In this document: positions 54,540 to 64,000 of the stretch, piece after piece | Position numbering within the stretch: the stretch's first letter is position 1 | Layout: each line of letters starts with the position of its first letter | DNA from: Aquanectria penicillioides | Taxonomy: Eukaryota > Ascomycota > Sordariomycetes > Hypocreales > Nectriaceae | Assembly: GCA_003415625.1 (NCBI GenBank) | Contig: PYIU01000008.1 | Coordinates: 372,001-436,000, forward strand | Reading direction: 5' to 3' | Length of the DNA: 64,000 nt | Notes under the pieces: model-generated | Seen by the model: the letters and a program-made list of their open reading frames with translations, nothing else | Databases searched by the model: none | Told to the model about the DNA's origin: nothing | Made by a program: the position numbers and the translations under genes

Positions 54540-57003
54540 GTTTGCATGCCAGTAAGTAACTTTGATTCCAAGGCGAAGGGTTGCTAAGTAAATACAAGGA
54601 AACGTATCTACTGAGAGAACCCAGATAGAAGCATATACCTACACAAAATCCATTGTCGAGAAGATGACTCTCGACGAGAAGATTTGGATGGTCACTGGTG
54701 TCCAAGGTCCATGTGTTGGAAATATCGCGCCCATTGAACGACTTGGATTCGAAGGTTTGTGTCTGCATGATGGACCTTTGTCTATTCGTCAGGCAACCTA
54801 TGCCAGTGTATTTACTGCTAGTCTTTCTTGTGCAGAGAGCTGGGACAAGTCTTTGATGCAACAGCGAGGCCTAGCACTCGGCGAGGAGTTCAGAGGCAAG
54901 GGTACAAACGTGGCTTTTGGGTGAGTAGTGATGCTTGATTCCTCTCTCTTGTTTTTCTTCTTCTTTTTTCATAGTTATTTCCCTCAATTCTAACGTTCTC
55001 CAAGCCCCTCAGCTTGACCGTTTGGTCGGTCCCCTTGGAGTGGTCGAGACTGGGAGGGCTTTTCTCCAGATCCTTATTTGAGTGGCGTAGCCCTCAATAT
55101 CACGAGCTTCTATGAAATCTACTAATCTGCAAGGTAATTATTACATTAAGAACTTGTATTCTAATTTCATGATCCTGATAATCTAACATGGAGATACCAT
55201 AGCATGTGCAAAGCACTTCATTGGTAACGAGCAGGAAACTCAGCGCAGCCCAGGAACATCGAGCAACGGGTCGACCATTTACTCAGTTTCTTCCAATATT
55301 GATGATAGAACTATGCATGAGGTCTATCTCTGGCCTTTCCAGGACACAATTAAAGGAGGCCAGGCTCCAATTATGTATTCCCTAAACCGAGTCAACGGCC
55401 CCTACGCCGACGAAAACCCCACAGTTCTCAACGACATCTTGAAGGAAGGGCTTGGGTTTGAGGGATGGGTCGTCACGGACTGGGACGCAACTCATTCGTG
55501 CGCAGACTCTGCGAACCACGGCCTGGACATGTCTCAACCCGGTGTCCTCCAGGCAGCGCCTTGTGGTGGGGTCAGAACTTGACTGAAGCTGTTCAGAACG
55601 GCTCCGTGCCCATTTCAAGAGTCAATGACATGATTCAAAGAATACTCACCCCATATTACTTCCTGGGCAGGATACAGAGGATTACCCCACTATCGACCCA
55701 TCTACTGGAGGGCTTGGTTTCGGGGGCGACTCGACAAGCTATGATTATGAGTTCAATGTTGGGGACGAATCAACAGCAACCCAGGACGAAAGGTCTGATC
55801 ATTCCAAGCTCATCCGGAGGCTTGGTGCGGCTTCGGCGGTTCTTCTCAAAAACGAAAACGATACGCTTCCGCTCAAATCGCCCTCGAAGATTGCAGTTTT
55901 CGGAAACGACGCTGTTGGCTTCACCAATGGACCTTTTGATGCTTCAAGCGACTTTGGAGCCCTAGCTGTAGGTGGAGGATCTGGAAGTGGTCGGCTCACA
56001 TTCATGATGTCTCCCCTCGAAGCCATAATCAAGAAAGCAAACGAGCTGGACCCACCTGCTTTGGTCGAGTATATCACCAGTATTGAAGAAGGAGAGGACA
56101 ACCTGCATTATATTCGACCCAATCCTGATGTCTGCCTCATATTTCTTAAAAGCTATGCATCAGAAGGCACCGATCGCACAACTCCTCTGCCTGATTCCGA
56201 TAGTGAGATGGTCAACAATGTTACTGAGGCAGGTATTTGTGGTAAGGCTATTGTGATTACACATTCAGCTGGGCTGGCTTTGATGCCATGGGCGGATAAT
56301 GAAAGCGTCACCGCCGCCATTGCTGGTCATTTACCAGGGCAGGAAATTGGCAATTCTATTGTGGATATTCTTTGGGGAGAAGTGAATCCTTCTGGGAAGC
56401 TCCCGTACACAGTTGCATTCAAGGAATCCGACTACAATGCCCATATTGAAAACAAAACCGGTACCAACGACCCGGAGGCGTAGCAGTCCGACTTTACCGA
56501 AGGCCTACTTATTGACTATCGTCATTTTGATGCTGCTGATATAACTCCGAGGTACGAATTTGGCTTCGGACTCAGCTACACGACTTTTGAAATCGAAAAC
56601 CTCGAGTCCAAGGTGCTCATCTCAAATATTACAGGCCTTCCATCAGCTCAACGGAATAACCCTCCTGGCGGACATCCTGCACTTTGGGACATTGTTGCGA
56701 CGGCAACTGTAACTGTCCAGAACACAGGGGCAATTCCAGGGGCAACTGTCCCTCAACTGTATCTCAGTTTCCCCGAAATATCAGGGACTTCCGGGACACC
56801 ATCCAAGGTTCTCCGTGGCTTCGAAAAGACGGATCTTCTCTCAAGCAAGCAATCGCAGACAGTCAAATTTGATTTAACACGGAGAGATGTAAGCTTCTGG
56901 GACTTTACTGCTCAACAGCGGAGAGTGCCTGCAGGGACCTTTATTCCACGAGCAGGGTTCAGTTCCAGAGACCTCCCTCTTTCAGGAGAGATATCTTTCT
57001 AGG
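54540..57003 (+). pseudogene. GH3 beta-glucosidase pseudogene (extracellular-type family)
   Basis: The full GH3 order is recognisable: MTLDEKIWMVTGVQGPCVGN, LCLHDGPLSIR, SGRDWEGFSPDPYLSG, CAKHFIGNEQETQR, VVTDWDATHSCADS (nucleophile Asp), LLKNENDTLPL, PGQEIGNSIVDILWG, RYEFGFGLSYTTFE and a fibronectin-III-like end. Lesions seen: TGA at 55015-55017 just after the first intron (GPSA*PFGRSP); a frame slip near 55105-55115; one near 55540-55560 before ALWWGQNLTEAV; one at 55668-55672 (FLGR versus GQDTEDYP); and TAG at 56481-56483 (NDPEA*QSDF, where TGG is expected). The number and variety of lesions mark it as non-functional. It is not a copy of the 2.1-4.9 kb gene: that one has a PA14 insert and no secretion-type N-terminus. 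Confidence 0.88.
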
Positions 57004-57273
57004 AATTGGGCCTCGGCTAGTCTATGTAGCACCCTGTCTAGTTGCAGGCCCTCGATTCTATCAATCGCAACCCATTCCTATCGATCTATTACGGTCTAAG
57101 ATGATTCCATTTCAGTCTCCATGGTGCTGAAGATAATCGTGTCAGCACAAGTAGTCTGAGCCGGGGAACACAAGCAAGTATGTCAAATTTGTCGTAAGTT
57201 TGGATTGTAGTTGCCTTTTGCAGCCTCCCTTTCATTGGGAGAAGATTTCTGTATTTAGTACTGGTAGATTGCT

Positions 57274-58785
57274 TCATTCTTTTACCGAAGGGTTAACATC
57301 ATACTCAATATCTGTTCGAATGATATACTTTGCCCCCTTGCGCACTCCTGTGCCTTCGTGCAATAGCGCTCCACGCGCATCGCCATGTGGGAACACTGCT
57401 AGACCACCCATGACAGGCCGCACTGGATACGCGTTTAATATTCCCTCTCGAGCTGCAGGCAAAAAGAATGTGGTTTCGCCGCCCTCAAATTCGTCATTCA
57501 AATACAATAGAAACGTAAACAAGGAGCTCTGCTTATTTTCCGCTGGTGAATCGTCATACACGTATATGTCGTCAGGCCGGATTCCAGATGGCGGCCATGC
57601 GCCGTCGATGTGACATCGGTACTCAGCGCCTGGAACGTACCGGTATACTCGGAAGCGACGGTTAATACCTCTTGCTACACGTCCATTTACGGATGACGGT
57701 ACGAAAGGTGCGATTCGTGACCAAAGAATGTCATGGAAAGCAGTGTCCGTCACCCAGTAAAAGTTGTGGGCTAGGATACTGGCATCTTCGCCTACACGCA
57801 GAGGCGCATCAGGTAGAAAGCCGACACTTTCGCCAGCGGCAATGATTGCCTTGCATTCATCGGGAGAAAGAAGGTTGGCTGCGAGGCCAAGGCCAGGAAC
57901 GTGGGGGTGCTGGTGCCACTTGATGGGGGGTTTTTCGGGGGAGAGAGGGACAGCATTCGGCGCTGAGGTGAAGAGGATAGCGGGATGGTGGTTCGGAGGT
58001 TTTCGTTCGGGGCCAGGGGTTTTTTCAATGATACGGAGAGAGTCGGGGAGCGAGGATGGTGCGGAGGCGAAGATTGATTTGTCCAAGACGGACGCGTAGA
58101 CTTGGTGAGGTTTTGACGAAGGGCGAAGATCCCAGGTCTGTTGGAAGGCAATTGGCGAAGAAGGGCTATACATGGCAGCCGGGTTGCTATCGATCGGGCC
58201 ACTGACGCGGAGGACGGCGTCGAGGACATCGAGGAGCTCTCTGTCCCTTGCCGTAGGCGCAATCAGCGCAGAATTGTCTCCATCGGGTTTCCTTGACAGG
58301 CCACTGACAACGTCAATGTCTCGCACCCAGCGACATAATGCGCCGAGCTTCGGTTCTTCGCCTCGAATCCTCATCTCTGCAAGCAGAATTCTTGCATCAG
58401 TGTACTTTTCGTCTTCGAGCGCGGCGGTAATTCGTCCTGTAAGGTTGGATCCCACTACCACACTGTTAGCTGGGCGCTACTGCACTCGACGGCACCGTGT
58501 CATACCAGCACTGTTGACACCTGTGTTGCAAGCCTGTCGAAAGTCATAGACGGCAACTCGTAGATCTTTGCAGCCCTTCGATTTCGTCAAGCCGGGATAT
58601 TTTGCGAGGGTTGCGAGGGTGTCGATTGTAATTTCGAGTTCTTCATCGGAAATGACTGTCTGCAGACTCTTGGGCTCGAATGCGCCTTCGGGTGGCGGTG
58701 TGACAGTGGCGACAGTCTTCTGGGCCTTGTTTGGGAGGTTTGCTTGCGCATTTCGCTTGCGCTTGGCTGATTTGGACTTCGCCAT
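57274..58785 (-). CDS. Prolyl-4-hydroxylase-like 2OG-Fe(II) oxygenase
   Basis: Exons 58785-58506 and 58454-57274 give 486 residues with closed phases; the start is ATG 58785 (MAKSKSAKRKRNAQAN), a Lys/Arg-rich N-terminus that could be a nuclear signal. The C-terminal 2OG-Fe(II) domain has the HxD pair in YRCHIDGAWPPSG, the double-stranded-helix strand FTFLLYLNDEFEGGETTFF, and the distal His with the 2-oxoglutarate-binding Lys in LLHEGTGVRKGAKYIIRTD. A conserved N-terminal region (ISDEELEITIDTLATLAKYP...) is shared by fungal homologues of unknown role. It probably hydroxylates a protein or small molecule. No defects. Confidence 0.9.
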
Positions 58786-59310
58786 GATGATTGATGATGA
58801 TTGTTCGTGACGACGAACTGTTTGACGTGGGTCGAAACGCAACTTAGATTTCCTTCGCGGATGTGGGGGTGGGGTATCTGATAAAATGTGTGTGATGCCA
58901 TCACGTGATCTATCATCTGAAGTTACATCTACCATTTGCTCAAGAAATGGATAGGGCAACGCTGACTGCAGGAATTCTCATTAGGGGTTTTTATTTTTTC
59001 CTAGAGATGAGTGCGAGAGTTTGGTACTTATCTGGACATTTACGCTTGGTGGAGGTACAAATAGCCTGGCTCTGCGTGGGGACTGGTCGTATGGCTAAAT
59101 TGCCTGTCGAGGTTAGATTTGGAGAGTCAACACGACAAAACACATTAGATAATTCCAACTTAATCATAATTTAAATTATCAAGTTAAGTTCGAATTAGAG
59201 CATACATTGCTTCATGGGCTCTCGCTTCCCCGGATACCACTCAAAGTCTCTTGCCTCGATGCTAAATTCGGACTAAATGTGCCTATGCACTCCAAGTGCA
59301 CTAAATTAAT
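58786..59310. other. Intergenic
   Basis: 525 bp between the oxygenase start and the methyltransferase stop, AT-rich in its second half (TTAAATTATCAAGTTAAGTT near 59170). No gene seen. Confidence 0.5.
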
Positions 59311-60072
59311 TTACAAAACCAACGCTATCAAGTATCCATCATAGCCCTTACTTCCTACAAACTGCATCATTGTGGCATCTACTCGCTCATCCTTTCCGAC
59401 TGCCTCAATTACAGCCTTCCCTCCTGCTGCATGCTCTTCTTCGGGGTTCTCTTCAGATACCTTCACCCCAAAGCGTCCCATGACATTATCAACGATGATG
59501 ATTGAACCTGGCCTGCTCATTCTAACGGCATAATCAAAATACCCTACACTGTTTAATTTATCGGCGTCGATAAATGTAAAATCAAAGCGCGGGCGAGTTC
59601 CTTGGGTCACCTCTTCCTCGAGAGATTTCAGGACATCCAATCCGGCCCCTCGGCGAATCTTCACTCGTTCAGATACGCCTGCTGCGTCAATATTCTTCTG
59701 TGCCACATCTGCATGTTTTGCAGAATATTCGACCGTGTCCAAGTTCAGGCTTGGGACTTGGGTAGCCAGCCAAATAGCACTAAAGCCGGCCAGCGTGCCA
59801 ACTTCAAGGGCATGTTTTGCGTTGATTGCACGTGCTTGAATGGTGAGGAACTTTCCCCACGCAGGGGACACATTGCCAGGTGGCATGCCCGCCTGTTTCC
59901 CAGACTCTAAAGTTCCATCAAAGACTGACTTAACTGCTTCGTTGTTTCCACGAGTGAGCGGGTGCAGATGGGACATGGCGTATTCGTCAATCTCGAACCA
60001 ATCCCTCTGTAAACTCAGAGGGATATTGGATGAAGGGTGGCCATGGTGGGTTCCAGGGGCTTGAGTCGCCAT
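59311..60072 (-). CDS. Caffeoyl-CoA-O-methyltransferase-type SAM methyltransferase
   Basis: Intact single exon of 253 residues, ATG 60072. SAM-binding motifs are HALEVGTLAGFSAIWLA (motif I) and LDTVEYSAKHADVA, then the metal-binding FTFIDADKLNS and IIIVDNVM of the cation-dependent O-methyltransferase family 3. Such enzymes methylate catechol-like hydroxyls, and fungal members act on phenolics or secondary metabolites. It lies next to a secreted copper amine oxidase. No signal peptide. Confidence 0.9.
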   Translation of the reverse strand: MATQAPGTHHGHPSSNIPLSLQRDWFEIDEYAMSHLHPLTRGNNEAVKSVFDGTLESGKQAGMPPGNVSPAWGKFLTIQARAINAKHALEVGTLAGFSAIWLATQVPSLNLDTVEYSAKHADVAQKNIDAAGVSERVKIRRGAGLDVLKSLEEEVTQGTRPRFDFTFIDADKLNSVGYFDYAVRMSRPGSIIIVDNVMGRFGVKVSEENPEEEHAAGGKAVIEAVGKDERVDATMMQFVGSKGYDGYLIALVL

Positions 60073-60356
60073 TTTAGGATCACAAAGTTAAAAAGGGAAT
60101 CTCTGGATATTTCTTGCTCTTGGCAGTCGATACCAGCAAACTACTAAAAGATTGGCATCTATGGTTATATACAAGTGCATCGTATAGCGTCTCCACAAGC
60201 TTACGCGTCGTACAACTGTGACGTGATTTGGTGGGTCGACTACCATGGGAACAGGTTGAAAACAATTACTTTCTCGTCACTAAAATAGAGAAAACGATCA
60301 GATAAATCTCACCGTGCCAAGCGTTTCACATCCGATCTCGGTCCGATTTAGCCGAA
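60073..60356. other. Intergenic
   Basis: 284 bp, promoter side of the methyltransferase. Nothing else seen. Confidence 0.5.
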
Positions 60357-62883
60357 TTAGATGCCATCCGTCTCATAATATGGTTCATCAGGCTGATATG
60401 GGAACTTGCGGACCACAACGTCGCCCTTATAATCCCACAAATCAACGAAGTCGGGCTCGTAGCTCAGGTCGCACGTCCCATTATATGAACCAAAGTTGAT
60501 GACATCTGTGGCGCTTCCGTTGTCGTACGTGACCCGCACCATGTTTACGGTCTCAACATTTACACCAACGTCGTAATAATTTGTCGGCATAAATTGGATT
60601 CCAGAATGGGCTGTGGTAAAAACAGTAGTTGGCAGATCACCCTATCAAAACGTTAGGCCATCTTGATTAGATCGTCTGAGCGTCGATTAGACTTACAGTG
60701 TGGGGGACGTGATGCATGCCGAGGTTGAGCCAGAGGACGAGATCGGTTTGGTTGAGGCTCTCGCCGTCGAAGAATTTGGAAAAGTCAATCGGCGGGTTCT
60801 CTGTGTCTTGATTGTTGAAACGATGCGTACTTCGAGGCTCAGTGTCCTTCCGCTTGGAAACCATCACATCATGCTCGGCCCATTTGGCACTATTCTTCAG
60901 CACTGTCGAATTCTGGACCGTCAAGTGGGCGGCTCCAGTATATGGCAGGATTCGAAACCCGCGGTTCTCTCCGTTTTTGTTCTTCTCATCTCGGTTGACG
61001 ACAAAAATCTGCTTCTGGTTGTTGAAGCCCCAGTTGAAACGACCATCATCTTCGGTTTCGACATAGGATCGATTCAGCTTCATTGTGTTGAATACCTTAC
61101 CCTTAGACCATGGGTATTCTGTCGTATGCGGCACCTGTTCCATGAGCTGAACAGTGTTTTCAGTTCCCAAGATGTCGAAGTCTGCCTTGAAGTTGAGTAC
61201 ATGATCATGCATTGAGCCAGAAAGCTGGTCATGAATGTGAAAGCCGTAGTCCCCATTCTTGGCATAAAATGCAGCCTGAATATATCCTGACGCCCGCACC
61301 TCAACAGCAATGGAGCCATCCATGAAGAAGCTGTAGCTAAACATGTAATCGTAGTTCCCGACAGTCGACACAGACCGGGCTGTAAAGTAGACATTCTTCG
61401 TCGCAGTGACATAATCTGAAGAACTATGCCGGGCCATGGGATAGTCTGCGTCAAACTCAAAGAGGCAGATACTGTTCAGGTGTGTATGAGTGGTCTCCGA
61501 AACGTAGAAACTCGAGTTGAGATACGTTGCATATGCAGGGCAGTCATATCCCTTGAGCAACTCGAAGGCAAAAGGTCCAAATCCGTAGTATGTATCCTGG
61601 TAGGCCGTGTGGGATTGCGTTGGGTCACTTCCAGCGTAATGGGCTAATGCTTCTTGCAGCCCAAGCTCGTACAGGACGCGCTGTCCTTTGTGTCGAATGT
61701 CAAAGAGGGCCATGCCGCTATCCCTTGTGAAGCCGATGTAAAAGCTCCAACCCATCCATTCCACATACTTTCTCTCGGCATCAACTGAGTACCGGGCACC
61801 CTGAGGAGTAGTCGCGATTGGGGGCGCCATGGTGTCTAGGGGAGGGATCGTGCCTTGCTGGTCAGTTTCGGCCCAGGGTCCATCCCAGTTCCCACCAAGT
61901 TTCTCGACTTTCCCGCTCCAGTAAGCAGTGCGAAATTCTTCAGTTGTCTCATAGAAAACTCCATTATAATACCAGCCTTCGATAGTCCACTTAGAGATGT
62001 CTCTCCCAGTGACGTCAGACATGAAGAAGAGGCCCATGGGCATCATGGATCCAACGTCAAAGATGCTCGTAGGCTGACTCCAGAAAGTATCCCATCGCAG
62101 TATTCGATCACCGTCTTGGTAGAGGGGATCAATGCCCCAGATTGATAAGGTATCATTATCCAAGCCGAGGGCAGTGGCGTTCCAAAGGTCCAGGATGATA
62201 TCAGCAACGCTTTTGCTGGCTTTGATTGTCCATTCATCATAAAATGCATCGTCATCTGCGTCCAGATTCCGAACCTTGCCTCCAGTCTTGCGTGTGAATG
62301 GATACTCCAGTGGTGCCCACGTAGTAGTTCCATTCGCAGCCGGTAGTGGACCTACGAGGATATCCTGATAATAGGGATCTTCGTCAGCCTGGTGGCTGAT
62401 GACAGCATGCGCATAGCGTAGTGGGGCTGATCCAGATGCATCTACATACGATAAAGCATCGGTCTTGTTAGGTCTCATGAGCTCCACGAGTAGCCTATGC
62501 ATAATTAGAGAAAATGTTTGTAAGATGGTGGTCCTTTCTCACAGAGTATTGTCCCAGCTTCCTGCGTCATCACTCATCGTGAGATTTAGCTCCGGTTGAG
62601 CAAACAACCACGCCACTACTCCAGCAGCTTCATCTTGGGTCAAGCCTGCCCAAATATTTTCCTTGGGTGCGTCAATATCCAAAGCTGACTTGACCAAACA
62701 GTCATCTCTAGCTTGGGGCATCCGTTTATCAAGACTAGCTCCAAGGAGCTTCCGACTGTAGCCCTTGACTCGCTCCTGAACCCATGGTGTCTTTGGCAAG
62801 CCCGCCGCAGTTGGCACTAGTGCACCAACAAAGAAGAATACTGCTGTAAGCAGTTTGAGGGAACTGGATGCGTCTGTCTTCAT
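60357..62883 (-). CDS. Secreted copper amine oxidase
   Basis: Exons 62883-62543, 62494-60697 and 60641-60357 give 807 residues with closed phases. A signal peptide (SSLKLLTAVFFFVGALVPTAAG) opens the protein. The topaquinone tyrosine is Tyr 495 in VSTVGNYDYMFSY, the T-x-x-N-Y-[DE] consensus; the catalytic base Asp is in AYQDTYYGFG; copper His ligands are in GFHIHDQLSGSMHDHV and in MHHVPHTGDLP near the C-terminus, which is split by the last intron. It oxidises primary amines to aldehyde, ammonia and hydrogen peroxide, here outside the cell or in the secretory path. Many N-glycosylation sites fit secretion. No defect. Confidence 0.94.
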
Positions 62884-64000
62884 TGTCGGACAAGTGGCCA
62901 GTTATTTGAGGGTGGCTGAAGACTTCTAACTCAGTTCTAGCTCGACGATTCCTTGGCTCCTTTATACTCCTAATCATTTAATTGTTTTCTTTTCGATCCT
63001 CGGATGTTTCGTTTCGTCCGAGGCGGCCCCATAACCCTGGCAAACGAACCGGCATGTTTCGTAATCCAATACCTCATGAATTCGATGTTGGTTCTTCATA
63101 GAAACAGACGGATAACCCGTTTCGGTCAATAGATAGGCAATTAAAATAACACCCTGATGAATGTAGTCCGGGTCGTTGGTATGGTGCATTTCGGGCTTGT
63201 GGTTGGTGCATCGGGTATCACATCTCTCTTTGAACAACCTGCCGGTGTGAGTGGAACCTTCTTCAAGCATATTGACCCCCTGTCAATACATTCATCGGTA
63301 AAGTATCAGGGGAATTAAATTCAAGGTTGAATACCGATAAGCGATGTCGTTGAATTGAATTCTTGTCATTGTTGATCCCCTCCCTGTTTTCTGTCTCCAT
63401 CCAGCTTTTTGTTGTCGAAGATCCGTGTTGGCTTTGAACATCGCTCGCTCATGTGGTTTCCTAGTTCATTCGGAACAAACTCCTTCGAGACCGTGACCCG
63501 TTCGCAAACTTCTAGCTGTATTATCAATTGGCCACACCATGGTTCCCGCCTTCTTCCCCGCCACCACACCGGGTGGCGGCGGAGCCGGGGAACACCTTAT
63601 CTCGGATCTGTGGGGCATAGCCAAACCCAGTTTCCCCACGCCCGTTATCTTCCCCTCATCTGGGATACTTCGGTAGTTCCGTATGCTGCTCTCTCGAGAA
63701 GAAGATTCCTGGAAAGCCAAGGAGAAGTGTCGTCATTGATAATAAACTGAGTGATTTATGTCGAAGATGTTGCATCTGCGGAGCTCACATCTCATGCGGC
63801 AGTGACACGGATCCGACTTCAAGCCGCAAACCAGCCATATCATGTGCCTTCACATATTCTCCATGGCCAAGACCCGAAGGACCCATCTCCTCATAAACTG
63901 TCGACCATATCAATCGACCGCTGACGTCAGAGTCACGGGCGGCTACATGCTTATCTTGTTCCTTTCAAATCGAGTAGGGTGCGAGAAGGGTTCAATGATA
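62884..64000. other. Upstream region of the amine oxidase, window end
   Basis: 1.1 kb with only short frames that lack family features (e.g. a 98-codon minus frame 62974-63270). A GGCGGCGGAGCC-like GC patch lies at about 63570-63590. The start of the next gene may lie beyond the window. Confidence 0.4.

Noticed and set aside
2103..57003. The two GH3 genes as a recent duplication
   Set aside because: They differ in architecture (PA14 insert present in one only) and in motif wording, so they are from different GH3 subgroups.

Overview
The window reads as nuclear DNA of a filamentous ascomycete (Pezizomycotina). Most genes carry short introns of about 45-130 bp with GT...AG borders, and the protein families are typical of moulds: Zn2Cys6-type activators, many MFS transporters, P450, GH3 and GH5 glycosidases, an Ndt80/PhoG factor, TauD-like and DUF1479 oxygenases, and copper amine oxidase. 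A Sordariomycete such as a member of the Hypocreales is my best guess, but the sequence alone does not prove it. I saw no rRNA, tRNA, CRISPR array or intact transposon.

Layout. (1) 1-9.5 kb looks like a sugar or glucoside module: the C-terminal part of a fungal transcription factor, a cytosolic GH3 beta-glucosidase with a PA14 insert, a DHA1-type MFS pump and an MFS sugar porter. CCGAC/GTCGG boxes and inverted repeats sit in the promoters. (2) 10-23.7 kb is a tailoring-enzyme cluster with no backbone synthase: nitrilase, HHxxxDG acyltransferase, sterol-type glycosyltransferase, short-chain dehydrogenase and cytochrome P450. (3) 24.3-27.1 kb is a broken Kha1-type K+/H+ antiporter. (4) 27.6-35.6 kb holds a Gfo/Idh/MocA oxidoreductase, a MYND zinc-finger protein, an UNC93-like transporter, a DUF1479 oxygenase with an internal stop, and an Mpv17 protein. 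(5) 36.8-47.8 kb is a GC-richer, more housekeeping-like block: Ndt80-like factor, MFS transporter, large fungal membrane protein and GH5 steryl-glucosidase-like enzyme. (6) 48.2-64 kb holds a TauD/TfdA-like dioxygenase, an NmrA-like reductase, a VOC protein, an unclassified remnant, a GH3 pseudogene, a prolyl-4-hydroxylase-like protein, an O-methyltransferase and a secreted copper amine oxidase.

Two kinds of broken reading frame occur and should be kept apart. Many otherwise well-kept genes (nitrilase, glycosyltransferase, dehydrogenase, Mpv17, Ndt80-like, membrane protein) are broken only by 1-nt shifts, mostly in short homopolymers or CCCGG strings. In several of them the exon phases close exactly once those single bases are allowed for, so sequence error is a real possibility. 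The antiporter, the second GH3 and possibly DUF1479 also carry in-frame stops, and the antiporter a 17-bp tandem duplication, which look like true decay.
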